The notes beneath the pieces are model-generated. The model saw only the letters and a list, made by a program, of their open reading frames with translations, had not been told where the DNA came from and searched no databases. Shown here one piece after another: positions 16,596 through 25,879 of a stretch of DNA of 64,000 nucleotides. Every line of letters starts with the position of its first letter. Positions within the stretch are counted from its first letter, which is position 1. A program made the translations under genes and the position numbers. This stretch comes from Verrucomicrobiaceae bacterium (GTDB lineage: Bacteria; Verrucomicrobiota; Verrucomicrobiia; Verrucomicrobiales; Verrucomicrobiaceae), in assembly GCA_947458455.1 (NCBI GenBank), contig CANGYJ010000011.1, positions 62,001-126,000 of the forward strand. The letters run 5' to 3'.

Positions 16596-18347
16596 CTACA
16601 TCCGCTCCGTCGTCTGGATGCCCAGCAGGCCGAGGCCGGTCTTGAGGACGCGGCTGGTGGCTTCGCAGAGGGTGAGGCGGGTGTTGCGGGCGGTGCCTTC
16701 GGCGCGGAGCACGTGGCAGGCTTCGTAAAAGCTGTGGTAGGTATCCGCCAGCTCGTAGAGGTAGTTCGCGAGCAGGTTCGGGCGATGGTCGTCGAGGATG
16801 TCGTGGGCGTTTTCGGCGAACTGGGCCAGTTTCATCGCCAAGGCACGCTCGGCAGGCTCAGTGAGCACCAAATCGGGCGTGAGGGTGACTTCGCCGTCGA
16901 GCTTGCGGAAGATGCTGCGGGTGCGGACATAGGCATTGAGCAGGTAAGGCGCGGTGTTGCCTTGCAGGCTCAACATCTTGTCCCAACTGAATTTGTAGTC
17001 GGTGAGGCGGTTCTGACTGAGTTCAGCGTATTTCACGGCGCCTGATCCGATGATGCGGGCGATCTGGTCTTTTTCTTCTGCGGTGAAACCTTGCTCTTTT
17101 TCATCGGCAGCGGCGCGGGAACGCTCGATGGCCTCGTCGATGACCTCCAGCAGGCCGACGGTCTCACCGCTGCGGGTTTTGAACATCTTGCCGTCCGGCC
17201 CCAATATGCTGCCAAAGGCGATGTGCGTCATTTTCGTGGTCACACCGCGACGCTGCGCAGCGGCGAAGACCTGGCGGAAGTGGAGCTGCTGCGGCGCACC
17301 GACGACATACCAGATCTCGTCCGCTTTCCATTCCTTCACGCGGTAGTCGATCGTGGCGAGGTCCGTGGTGGCATAAAGGAAGCCGCCATCGCCTTTGCGG
17401 ATGATGCACGGCGCGGCTTTCCACTCGTCCTTGTCTTTGATGAGGAAAGGATCGGCCTCCGGCTTCACGCTGCCATCGCTGAAAACGACCGTCGCGCCGT
17501 CGCTGATCGTCGCGAAGCCCTTTTCGAGCATCTCAGCCACCAGCGGGGCCAAAGCGTCGTTGTAGAAGCTCTCGCCGAGATAGTGGTCGAAGGTGATGTC
17601 GAGCGTGGAATACACCTTTTCGAGCTGTTCCAGCGTGAGACGCACGCACTCCTTCCAGATACCGAGATTTTCGGCGTCGCCTTGCTGGAGCTTCACGAGT
17701 TCGCCTTTGCAGGTCTCCAAGACGCTTTCATCGGCCTTCGTGGCGGCGTTGACGGCTTTATAGACGCTGACGAGTTCGTGAATCGGGTCCGCTTTGAGCT
17801 TCGCCTGATCGAGCTGTGTCTTCCAGCCGTGGATGATCATGCCGAACTGCGTGCCCCAGTCGCCGACGTGGTTGTCGGTGATGACTTTGTGGCCAATGAA
17901 GCGGGCCACGCGGGCCAGCGAGTCGCCGATGAAGGTGCTGCGGATGTGGCCGACGTGCATTGGCTTGGCGATGTTCGGCGCGGAGAAATCGACGACGATG
18001 GTCTTCGGTTGCACCACGGCTGGCACGCCCACTTTTTCATCCGAAACGATCACCGCGAGCCTTTGCGCCAAAGCGGGGGCGCTGAGCGTGAAATTGAGAA
18101 AGCCCGGGCCATCGACCGTGATTTTTTCGCAGAGGTCATCCACTTGCAGCGCCGCTTTGATCTGCTCCGCGAGCGCACGCGGATTGGCCTTCACCTGCTT
18201 CGCCAAAACCATGGCCGCATTGCTCTGGTAGTCGCCGTAGCGAGTATCGGAGGCGATGACGACATTCGGGGTGAAACCTGTGGGCAATTCGATGCCTGCC
18301 GCGGTGAAAGCAGCTTGGAGACGGGACGTGAGAATGGCGCGAAACAT
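16596..18347 (-). CDS. argS: Arginyl-tRNA synthetase
   Basis: 583 residues, class I synthetase of the ArgRS family. The N-terminal additional domain is present, then the HIGH motif as HVGHIRS (about residue 125). The KMSKS-equivalent region reads MFKTRSGETVGLLEVIDE, the usual degenerate form in ArgRS. The C-terminal DALR anticodon-binding domain ends in GLGLLGIQTTERM, where the terminal Met is typical for this family. Charges tRNA-Arg in the cytosol. The gene converges on guaA and is divergent from pckG. Confidence 0.97.
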   Translation of the reverse strand: MFRAILTSRLQAAFTAAGIELPTGFTPNVVIASDTRYGDYQSNAAMVLAKQVKANPRALAEQIKAALQVDDLCEKITVDGPGFLNFTLSAPALAQRLAVIVSDEKVGVPAVVQPKTIVVDFSAPNIAKPMHVGHIRSTFIGDSLARVARFIGHKVITDNHVGDWGTQFGMIIHGWKTQLDQAKLKADPIHELVSVYKAVNAATKADESVLETCKGELVKLQQGDAENLGIWKECVRLTLEQLEKVYSTLDITFDHYLGESFYNDALAPLVAEMLEKGFATISDGATVVFSDGSVKPEADPFLIKDKDEWKAAPCIIRKGDGGFLYATTDLATIDYRVKEWKADEIWYVVGAPQQLHFRQVFAAAQRRGVTTKMTHIAFGSILGPDGKMFKTRSGETVGLLEVIDEAIERSRAAADEKEQGFTAEEKDQIARIIGSGAVKYAELSQNRLTDYKFSWDKMLSLQGNTAPYLLNAYVRTRSIFRKLDGEVTLTPDLVLTEPAERALAMKLAQFAENAHDILDDHRPNLLANYLYELADTYHSFYEACHVLRAEGTARNTRLTLCEATSRVLKTGLGLLGIQTTERM

Positions 18348-18360
18348 GGGGCGCGAAGTT

Positions 18361-18397
18361 TGAATGACGAATGGCGATTGTCGAATGCGGAATGAGG
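18361..18397. repeat. GAATGA-type repeat between argS and pckG
   Basis: A run of TGAATGACGAATGGCGATTG and further GAATGCGGAATGA units lies just upstream of argS within the 153-base divergent argS/pckG spacer. It belongs with the GAATGACGAAT repeats at 2591-2623 and 61107-61219. Confidence 0.6.
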
Positions 18398-18500
18398 GGG
18401 CATTTCTCGCATGCAGGTCCCCAATTCACGCGAGGCTTGTTTGCTTGCTGTGCTGCGTGAACGGCACGAATCCTGCACAGGAGAAAACCCCTCCACCTAC

Positions 18501-20285
18501 ATGACACGACACGACACCCTCCTCGCCTGGATCGAAGAAATCCGCGCTCTTTGCCAACCCGACTCCGTCCACATGTGCGATGGCTCCCAGGCTGAGTACA
18601 ATGAAATGTGCGAACTGCTGGTGCAGAAAGGCACCTTTCGCCGCCTGAATCCCGAAAAGCGTCCCAATAGCTACCTCGCCTGGTCTGATCCGAACGATGT
18701 GGCCCGCGTGGAGGATCGCACCTACATCTGCAGCCGCCGCAAAGAAGACGCCGGACCCACGAACAACTGGATGGAACCGCGTGAGATGAAGACCACGCTC
18801 AAAAGCCTCTTCGCTGGCTGCATGAAGGGCCGCGTGATGTATGTGGTGCCTTTTTGCATGGGGCCGCTCGGCTCGCCTTTCTCCGTGATCGGCATCGAGA
18901 TCACCGATTCACCCTACGTCGTCGCCAGCATGCGCATCATGACCCGCATGGGCAAAGCCGTTCTCGATCAGCTCGGCGAGGGCGGCGATTTCGTGCCCTG
19001 CGTGCATTCCGTCGGCAAACCACTCGCCCCCGGCGAGGCGGATGTCACCTGGCCATGCAGCAGCACGAAGTACATCGTGCATTTCCCCGAGGAGCGCAGC
19101 ATCTGGAGCTATGGCAGCGGCTACGGTGGCAATGCCTTGCTCGGTAAAAAATGTCTCGCACTGCGCATCGCCAGCGTCATTGGTCGTGATGATGGTTGGC
19201 TGGCTGAGCACATGCTCATCTGCGGCGTGCAATCACCCGATGGCCGCAAAAACTACGTCGCCGCTGCCTTTCCCAGCGCCTGTGGCAAGACGAACTTCGC
19301 CATGCTCGTGCCGCCAAAAAGCTACACCGAGCAGGGCTGGAAGGTCACCATTGTCGGCGATGACATCGCGTGGCTGCGCCCCGGCAAAGACGGCAAGCTT
19401 TGGGCCACCAATCCCGAGGCAGGCTACTTCGGCGTGGCTCCCGGCACCTCCTACGACTCGAACCCGAACGCGATGGAGACCATCAAGTCGAACACCATCT
19501 TCACCAACGTAGCCCTCACCGATGACGGTGATGTGTGGTGGGAAGGCATGACGAAGCAGCCGCCCGCGCATCTCATTGACTGGCGTGGCCAAGACTGGAC
19601 GCCCGACTGCGGACGCCCCAGTTCGCACGCGAATTCACGCTTCACCGTGCCCGCCCGGCAGACGCCCACCATTGATCCCGACTGGGAAAAGCCCGAGGGC
19701 GTGCCGATCGATGCCCTCATCTTTGGCGGACGCCGCGCCACCACCTTCCCGCTTGTATTCCAGGCCTTCAACTGGACGCACGGCGTCTTCCTCGCTGCCA
19801 ATATGGGCAGTGAGATGACCGCCGCAGCGGCTGGCACCATTGGCAAGGTGCGGCGTGACCCGCTGGCGATGCTACCCTTCTGCGGTTACAACATGGGCCA
19901 CTACTTCGCCCACTGGCTGCGCATGCGTCGCTTCGTCAAAGAAGTGCCGCGTGTCTTCCATGTGAATTGGTTTCGCAAGAACGCCGATGGCAAATTCCTC
20001 TGGCCAGGCTTTGGCGAAAACATGCGAGTGCTCGAATGGATCGTGAAACGCTGCCGTGGCGAGGGCAGGGGACACGAAACCGAACTCGGCTGGATGCCCC
20101 GCTACTCCGAAGTGAACTGGAACGGCCTCAACTTCAGCCGCGAGCAGTGGAACGAACTCATGCACGTCGATCCCCGCGAATTCCGCCAGGAAATCATGTC
20201 CACCGAGGAACTCTACCTCGACCTCTACGACGACATGCCGAAGGAGCTGTACTATCAGCGAGAGCTGCTCGCTGGTCGCTTCTGA
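18501..20285 (+). CDS. pckG: Phosphoenolpyruvate carboxykinase (GTP)
   Basis: 594 residues, the GTP-dependent PEPCK type. The segments [10 protein letters not shown], the PEPCK-specific P-loop [14 protein letters not shown], the metal-binding GDDIAWL and the guanine-binding region [15 protein letters not shown] are visible in order. It catalyses oxaloacetate plus GTP to PEP, CO2 and GDP, the first step of gluconeogenesis. The start ATG at 18501 begins the family-like N-terminus; an upstream in-frame extension runs through non-coding repeat DNA and is rejected. A clear terminator follows. Confidence 0.97.
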   Translation: MTRHDTLLAWIEEIRALCQPDSVHMCDGSQAEYNEMCELLVQKGTFRRLNPEKRPNSYLAWSDPNDVARVEDRTYICSRRKEDAGPTNNWMEPREMKTTLKSLFAGCMKGRVMYVVPFCMGPLGSPFSVIGIEITDSPYVVASMRIMTRMGKAVLDQLGEGGDFVPCVHSVGKPLAPGEADVTWPCSSTKYIVHFPEERSIWSYGSGYGGNALLGKKCLALRIASVIGRDDGWLAEHMLICGVQSPDGRKNYVAAAFPSACGKTNFAMLVPPKSYTEQGWKVTIVGDDIAWLRPGKDGKLWATNPEAGYFGVAPGTSYDSNPNAMETIKSNTIFTNVALTDDGDVWWEGMTKQPPAHLIDWRGQDWTPDCGRPSSHANSRFTVPARQTPTIDPDWEKPEGVPIDALIFGGRRATTFPLVFQAFNWTHGVFLAANMGSEMTAAAAGTIGKVRRDPLAMLPFCGYNMGHYFAHWLRMRRFVKEVPRVFHVNWFRKNADGKFLWPGFGENMRVLEWIVKRCRGEGRGHETELGWMPRYSEVNWNGLNFSREQWNELMHVDPREFRQEIMSTEELYLDLYDDMPKELYYQRELLAGRF

Positions 20286-20304
20286 TGCTTCAACCAACCA
20301 AGAA

Positions 20305-20335
20305 GGGCGGGATTCCATTCCCGCCCTTTTTGTTT
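20305..20335 (+). terminator. Rho-independent terminator of pckG
   Basis: GGGCGGG (20305-20311) pairs with CCCGCCC (20320-20326) around an 8-base loop and is followed by TTTTTGTTTT. It lies 19 bases after the pckG stop. Confidence 0.93.
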
Positions 20336-20524
20336 TGGGCATTCTTCAACTGGGATTTGCCCTTCCAGACCTGTGCTGGCCGAAAGAGGACCATTTTCCG
20401 GCTCGTTTTGCCCAGCCCCACCTTTCGCCCTTTGCGCCGGAGAGATTTCCTCCCACGCGAACGGGACAAAAAACGCGTTGCCGCGCCTTCATACCTCCCG
20501 AATTTCATCCTCCTCGACTTTCCT

Positions 20525-22804
20525 ATGCAACCACGCTCCATCCTCTTCGCCCTCAGCCCACTGCTATTCGCTGCCTCGCTCTCCGCCAACGACTGGACCA
20601 ACTGGCGTGGTCCGTTGCAAAACGGTGTCTCGCTGGAGCACTACACCGGCGCTGGAAAGCTGGCCGATGCGCCCGCTTGGACCTACGCGGCCCGCAGCCG
20701 TGGCACGCCGGTCATTTGCGACGGCAAGGTCATCCTCTGGGGCTACAAAGGCGAAACGAGCGACCTCATCGAGTTGCTCACTTGCCTCGACGCGAAAACG
20801 GGTGCCAAACTCTGGGAGCACGAGCTTCCCGACTACCTCAGCGACTCGATCTACAACCGCTACTCCATCGGTGCCCCAACCATCGACCCCGAGACGAAGC
20901 GCATCTACCTCGTCAGCAACGCAGGCACCTTCTACTGCTTCGAGTCCGATGGCAAAAAGGTCTTTGAATTGCCTCTCATGGAAGATTTGGGCCGCATGAC
21001 CTTCCCGAACAGCCGCGTCGGCAGCCCCGTCATCGAGGGTGACAAAGTGCTGGTACATTTCATCTTCTCCAACTGGGGCGCTGACGGCCCTGCGGCGGAC
21101 CGCATCTACGGTTTCGACAAAAAAACCGGCGAACTCGTCTGGTGGACGCTTCCTGGCGTCTCGCCGCCCGTCGATAGCTCCTTCTCCACGCCCGTGCTGG
21201 AGACTCGCGATGGCAAACGCGTCGCTTACTTCACCACCGGCTGCGGCCACATCGTCTGCGTGAACACCCGCAACGGCAAACCCTACTGGAAGCTGCCCAT
21301 TTGCAAAAACGGCACCAATCCCAGTGTCATCCTTCACGGCGGCAATAAGCTCATCGCCGTCCATGGTGATGAAAACATCGATACCTCCGAAAAAGGCCGC
21401 ATGATCGCCATCAAGCTGCCGGAGAAGCTCACCGCTCCCGTGCCGCCCGTGCTCGAAGCGACCACGCTGGAGCCTAGCGTCGAGCTTTGGCGTCATCCGC
21501 TCGGTGCGACGAGTTCCTCGCCTGTTTTGGTCGGCGACACCATTTATCAGCTCACCGACGGTGCCGAGCTCTATGCGATCAATGCCAACACCGGCGCTGA
21601 AATTTGGAAAAAGAAGCTCTCCAACGCCAACCTGCACTCCTCGCCGCTCTACGTCGACGGTTTGCTCTATGTCCCGATCCTCGAAGGCAAACTCGTCATC
21701 GTGAAACCCGGCGAAAAAGACGCGGAAATCGTCCAGGAGATCAAACTCGAAGGCGAATGCCTCGGCGCTCCTTCCGTGTGCGATGGCGTGCTTTACGTCA
21801 CCACCACCGAAAAGCTCTACAGCTTCCCCATCCCGAATAGCGGCATCAAAGTGGACGCCGCACCCGTCGTTGAAATCCCGAAAGCAGGCAAAGCCGTCGC
21901 GTTGCAGATCATTCCGGCTGAAACCGTCATCATGGCTGGCGACAAGCAGGCCTTCCGCGTGCGCAGCGTCGATGCGAATGGCTTCGTCGTTAGCGACGAC
22001 GTCAAAGGTGTGAAATGGGAGTCCTTCATCCCGCCCACCGCCAAGGTGAAAGCCACCATGGATGCCAAATTCAACGACGCAGGCGAACTCGTTGTCGCCC
22101 CGGATGCGAAGATCAGCGCTGGAGCCTTCAAAGGCACTGCGCCGGATGGTCTCTTCGGCACCGTGCGTGGTCGTGCGCTGAAAAATCTGCCCATCACCGA
22201 GGACTTCGAAGGCTACACGCTCACCGAGGAGTTCCCCGTCGATCCGCAGAACAACCCCGCCTATAAATTCGCCTATCCACCGCTCCCTTGGATCGGTGCC
22301 CGCTTCAAATTCCAGGTCATGGAAAAAGACGGCAACAAGGTCTTCGGCAAGAGCTTTGACCGCCTGCTCTTCCAGCGTGCCAGCGTCTTCCTCGCCCCAT
22401 CGCACCTGAAAAACTACACCATGCAGGCGGATGTGCTCACCGAGGGCAACGCCCGCTCGAAGTCCGACATCGGCTTCATCCATCAGCGCTACCTTATCTG
22501 CCTCCGTGGCAACGCCGGCAAACTCGAAGTCAGTTCCAACCTCGAACGCCTCAAGCAAGAAGTGCCCTTCAAGCTCACTGCCAACAAATGGTACACCTTC
22601 AAAACCAGCGTCAATGCCACCGCCGACGGTTCCGGCGTCGTTCAGGCCAAAGTGTGGGAAAAAGGCACCGCCGAACCCGCCACCTGGACCATCGAAACCA
22701 AACTCCCCCGCGTCCACGCCAGCGGCAGCCCAGGCCTCTTCGGCTTCACACCGCTCAACCAGCGCCGCATGTACATCGACAATCTCAGCGTGACGCCGAA
22801 TTGA
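20525..22804 (+). CDS. Secreted PQQ-like beta-propeller protein with C-terminal lectin-like domain
   Basis: 759 residues. Signal peptide MQPRSILFALSPLLFAASLSA, then WTNWRGPLQNG, a start typical for planctomycete/verrucomicrobial PQQ-repeat proteins. Repeating blade motifs follow (LTCLDAKTGAKLWEHEL, YGFDKKTGELVWW, YAINANTGAEIWKKKL) to about residue 430. The middle carries a beta-sandwich-like linker. Residues 560-759 look like a concanavalin-type domain (DFEGYTL, IGFIHQRYLICL, RMYIDNLSV). No PQQ-dependent dehydrogenase active-site set was recognised, so it is probably a binding or scaffold protein in the periplasm. The nearest ATG upstream in frame is far 5' and inside pckG, so 20525 is firm. 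Confidence 0.85.
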   Translation: MQPRSILFALSPLLFAASLSANDWTNWRGPLQNGVSLEHYTGAGKLADAPAWTYAARSRGTPVICDGKVILWGYKGETSDLIELLTCLDAKTGAKLWEHELPDYLSDSIYNRYSIGAPTIDPETKRIYLVSNAGTFYCFESDGKKVFELPLMEDLGRMTFPNSRVGSPVIEGDKVLVHFIFSNWGADGPAADRIYGFDKKTGELVWWTLPGVSPPVDSSFSTPVLETRDGKRVAYFTTGCGHIVCVNTRNGKPYWKLPICKNGTNPSVILHGGNKLIAVHGDENIDTSEKGRMIAIKLPEKLTAPVPPVLEATTLEPSVELWRHPLGATSSSPVLVGDTIYQLTDGAELYAINANTGAEIWKKKLSNANLHSSPLYVDGLLYVPILEGKLVIVKPGEKDAEIVQEIKLEGECLGAPSVCDGVLYVTTTEKLYSFPIPNSGIKVDAAPVVEIPKAGKAVALQIIPAETVIMAGDKQAFRVRSVDANGFVVSDDVKGVKWESFIPPTAKVKATMDAKFNDAGELVVAPDAKISAGAFKGTAPDGLFGTVRGRALKNLPITEDFEGYTLTEEFPVDPQNNPAYKFAYPPLPWIGARFKFQVMEKDGNKVFGKSFDRLLFQRASVFLAPSHLKNYTMQADVLTEGNARSKSDIGFIHQRYLICLRGNAGKLEVSSNLERLKQEVPFKLTANKWYTFKTSVNATADGSGVVQAKVWEKGTAEPATWTIETKLPRVHASGSPGLFGFTPLNQRRMYIDNLSVTPN

Positions 22805-22996
22805 TCGATTTGCAGCGTTCGCGTGTCGCGACAGCGTCGTCGGAGTGCGGTGGTAGAGATGCAAGAGCGTAGCCTCGCATCGGCGACACCGCTGTCGAGC
22901 ATGCGGAAGACAATCTCCAGGCGGATGATTCCCATGATGCCAACCCTGAATCACCCCAGACTCGACTTTTGCCGGAATGCGGGCACACTTCGCCCC

Positions 22997-23311
22997 ATGT
23001 CAGCCGCCATCACTGCCGCCGAGCTTGCCGAACTCCCACGCCTCACGCGTGAGCAGATCGCCGCGCCCACGGTGGAGCGAGGGCAGCGCATTCGTGAGCT
23101 CTACCTCGCCCGCCCGGCGAATTACGACTACCACAAGGCCTTCGTCGTCGCCCGCATCCTTAGCAGCGAGCGTCTCCGCACCCGGGCCAAATGGACACGC
23201 TTTGCCCAGGAACTCATTCAGGACCCTGGCGTGAGCAGTCGCCTCATCGACCAAGCCATGAACCTTATTCGCTTGGAAAAGAAAGCAGGAATTCGGCTCC
23301 GCTGGCAGTAG
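22997..23311 (+). CDS. Small helical protein of unknown function, partner of the next gene
   Basis: 104 residues, predicted mostly alpha-helical, with no signal peptide. The sequence runs from a Pro/Glu-rich start (ELAELPRLTREQIA) to helices with many Arg (RILSSERLRTRAKWTRFAQELIQ) and a basic tail. It is not a recognised family. The 19-base gap to the downstream putative nucleotidyltransferase suggests a two-gene unit. The start at 22997 is preferred over upstream ATGs because the upstream part is repeat-like DNA containing CGACAGCGTCGTCGG elements. Confidence 0.6.
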   Translation: MSAAITAAELAELPRLTREQIAAPTVERGQRIRELYLARPANYDYHKAFVVARILSSERLRTRAKWTRFAQELIQDPGVSSRLIDQAMNLIRLEKKAGIRLRWQ

Positions 23312-23330
23312 AAAACAGGCATCTCGCATC

Positions 23331-24056
23331 ATGAGCTGGAGCGACTCACCACCCAATTGGAACACGCCCATCGGCGAAAAAATCGACCGCTTTTTCCAGG
23401 CTGTGGCGGAGCGCTTTCCCGGCTACAGAGACACCATCGTCGTCTTTGGCTCCGCCACCATTCATCTGCGGCTCGATCCTGCCTTCAACAGCGCCGATGC
23501 GGACCTGCGAGTAGTGTCTGATGACATCCTACCTTTCAAAGCTCTCACTGAAGAGATTGGTATGGGCAAAAGCGGCAAACATGAAGGGCATTTCTACCTC
23601 GACATCACACCGCCCAGTGCCTTCCGCTCCACCGAGGTCTGGTATAGCCGTGCGCATACAGAGACACGTCATGGACTCAAAATCATGATGCCGCAGGTGA
23701 GGGATGCGCTGGTAGGAAAACTGCATCGTCGTCGCAAGCCAGAAATCGACGTTTTGGAGCCCAAAGACTTGCGTGCCTTTCTCCGTGTGCAGGAGCTTTC
23801 TGCCGGACACCCGACCGAGACCGAGTTGCTCAAAGACATCCTCCTCTGCCCGCATGCCTGGCATCTCCAGATGAGCGGTGCCGTCACCGACTTCCGCCGG
23901 AATCTCGAAGACCTCTGGCCCATCCTTTACCACAAGCCGCTGGACGTTCAGCAGCAGATCATCCGCCCGCTGCTGCATGAGTTGGAACTCTCCGGCTACA
24001 CCGAAAGCCGTGATTGGCATGAACTCGTCCGCGCTCTCGCTCCCACCCGCCCCTGA
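23331..24056 (+). CDS. Putative nucleotidyltransferase-fold protein
   Basis: 241 residues. Near residue 37 the sequence VVFGSATIHLRLDPAFNSAD-ADLRV resembles the GS...DxD core of the nucleotidyltransferase superfamily (MNT/AbiEii-like), with D-A-D as candidate metal ligands. A KLHRRRKPEIDVLEPKDLRAFL segment at about 125-150 is like the helical region of DUF6036/AbiEii-type enzymes. The C-terminal half is helical and lacks a recognised domain. Together with the helical upstream gene this could be a toxin-antitoxin-like pair or a housekeeping enzyme. Family assignment is by eye and moderate. Confidence 0.5.
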   Translation: MSWSDSPPNWNTPIGEKIDRFFQAVAERFPGYRDTIVVFGSATIHLRLDPAFNSADADLRVVSDDILPFKALTEEIGMGKSGKHEGHFYLDITPPSAFRSTEVWYSRAHTETRHGLKIMMPQVRDALVGKLHRRRKPEIDVLEPKDLRAFLRVQELSAGHPTETELLKDILLCPHAWHLQMSGAVTDFRRNLEDLWPILYHKPLDVQQQIIRPLLHELELSGYTESRDWHELVRALAPTRP

Positions 24057-24181
24057 TTGGCGAACTCAGGAAGCGGAATCTCGCTTGTGCTTGCAAGCAG
24101 GAAGCAAAAGAGACGCGGCGCAATTTCTTCCCACTTTACGCCGTTCGTATTCAACGCTCTAAAACACCTCTTTCAGCTTCC

Positions 24182-25810
24182 ATGACCACCAAACCCACCC
24201 TCCTCCTCGCGTTGGCCCTCGCGGCCACGCTCCACGCTGCCGATTACTCCCAGTGGGGCGGCAGCAACACCCGCAACATGGTGTCCGACGAAAAAGGACT
24301 GCCCATCGACTTTGACCCCGGCAAGAAATACGGCCCCAAAGCCGCTCCGAAAGAAGCCGGTCGCCTGCGTCCGAATGCTGAAAAGGCCAACAAGGCCCCC
24401 GGTGCTGAAGACATCGACATGAGCACGACCAAGAACTGCCTCTGGGTCGCCAAGCTCGGCTCCCAGACCTACGGTACGCCCGTCATCGCCAATGGTCAGG
24501 TCTATGTCGGTACCAACAACGAAACGCCTCGTGATGAAAAGCACACTGGCGACCGCGGCATCGTCATGGTCTTCGACGAATACACCGGCGAGTTTAAGTG
24601 GCAGCTCGTCTCCCCCAAGATGGGCACCGGCAAGGTCAACGACTGGGAATACCTCGGCATCTGCGCCAGCCCCACCATCGTCGGCGACAAAGCCTACGTC
24701 CCCGGCAACCGCTGCCAGATCATCTGCTTCGATGTGAAGGGCCTCTCCGACGGCAACCAGGGCATGCAGGAAGAAAACACCTTCATGGCCCCGCTCGACA
24801 AAGACGGCAAAAACACCGCCCCCATCGCCCCTGGCAAGACCGATGCCGACATCCTCTGGGTGTATGACATGTACAAAGAGCTCGGCGTCTTCCAGCACAA
24901 CGCCACCGCCGGCTTCCCCCTCGTCGTCGATGGCAAAGTCTTCGTCCCCACCTGCAACGGCGTCGATTGGACCCACACCAACATCCCTTCGCCAAACAGC
25001 CCCAGCTTCATCATGCTGAACGCCGAAACCGGCGAACTCATGGGCGAGCAGGACAGCATCGCCTCCCAGCGCGTGCTTCACTGCTCCTGGTCCTCCCCGA
25101 ACTACCTCGAGCTCGGCGGCAAAAAGCAGGTCATCTTTGCCGCCGGTGACGGCTGGGTCTATTCCATGGCCCCCGAGACCAAAAAGAACGACGAAGACCT
25201 CGACATCCTCCTCGAACACTGGCGCTACGACGCCAATCCGCCCGAGTATCGCAAGAACTCCGCCGGTGAGCCCATCAAATACGTCGAATACGACGGCCCT
25301 AGCGAAATCATCGCCACCCCCACCGTTGCCGACGGCCTCATCTACGTCCCCATCGGCCAGGACCCCGAGCACGGCGAAGGCCTCGGCTGCCTGAGCTGCA
25401 TCGACCCCAAAGGCACCGGCGATATCACCGGCAAAGCCGTTTGGACCTTCAAAGGCATCGAGCGCTCCATCTCCACCCCTGCCGTCAAAGACGGCCTCGT
25501 CTATGCCGCCGACTACACCGGCCGCCTCTTCTGCCTTGATGCCAAAACCGGCAAGGAATACTGGAAATTCGACACCAAAGGTCACATCTGGGCCAGCCCC
25601 CTCGTCGCCGACGGCAAAGTCTGGATCGGCAACGAAGAAGGCGAACTCTTCATCCTCGCCGAAGGCAAGGAGCTGAAGGAACTCAAGACCATCGAATTCC
25701 CCTCCCCGCTCCTCAGCAGCGTCGTCGCCGCCAACGGAGCCGTGTACATCACCACCCACACGCACCTCTACTGCTTCAAAGAAGGCGCCAAGACGACAGC
25801 GGCGCAGTAA
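24182..25810 (+). CDS. Secreted PQQ-like beta-propeller protein
   Basis: 542 residues with signal peptide MTTKPTLLLALALAATLHAA and the mature start DYSQWGGSNTRNMVSDEKGL, the usual opening of PQQ-repeat proteins in Planctomycetes and Verrucomicrobia. Blades show the pattern VYVGTNN, VMVFDEYTGEFKWQL, FIMLNAETGELMG and LFCLDAKTGKEYWKFDT. No quinone-dehydrogenase catalytic residues were identified. It is likely periplasmic, with a cofactor-free or scaffold role. A hairpin terminator follows. Confidence 0.85.
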   Translation: MTTKPTLLLALALAATLHAADYSQWGGSNTRNMVSDEKGLPIDFDPGKKYGPKAAPKEAGRLRPNAEKANKAPGAEDIDMSTTKNCLWVAKLGSQTYGTPVIANGQVYVGTNNETPRDEKHTGDRGIVMVFDEYTGEFKWQLVSPKMGTGKVNDWEYLGICASPTIVGDKAYVPGNRCQIICFDVKGLSDGNQGMQEENTFMAPLDKDGKNTAPIAPGKTDADILWVYDMYKELGVFQHNATAGFPLVVDGKVFVPTCNGVDWTHTNIPSPNSPSFIMLNAETGELMGEQDSIASQRVLHCSWSSPNYLELGGKKQVIFAAGDGWVYSMAPETKKNDEDLDILLEHWRYDANPPEYRKNSAGEPIKYVEYDGPSEIIATPTVADGLIYVPIGQDPEHGEGLGCLSCIDPKGTGDITGKAVWTFKGIERSISTPAVKDGLVYAADYTGRLFCLDAKTGKEYWKFDTKGHIWASPLVADGKVWIGNEEGELFILAEGKELKELKTIEFPSPLLSSVVAANGAVYITTHTHLYCFKEGAKTTAAQ

Positions 25811-25837
25811 GAATTCAATCGTGAGAGGTTTATCTCC

Positions 25838-25875
25838 ATCCGCCGGATCAGAGCGATCCGGCGGATTTTTTATTT
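25838..25875 (+). terminator. Rho-independent terminator
   Basis: ATCCGCCGGATC and GATCCGGCGGAT form a 12-bp stem with a 5-base loop, followed by a T6 run. It lies about 27 bases after the propeller stop and 5 bases before the next ATG (25880), so the amidohydrolase either needs its own promoter further upstream or is expressed by read-through. Confidence 0.93.
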
Positions 25876-25879
25876 TCCC

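Noticed and set aside
20564-22954. 796-codon open frame on the minus strand opposite the propeller gene
   Set aside because: The plus-strand protein has a signal peptide and repeat blades; the antisense translation is low-complexity His/Glu/Asp-rich and unlike known proteins.
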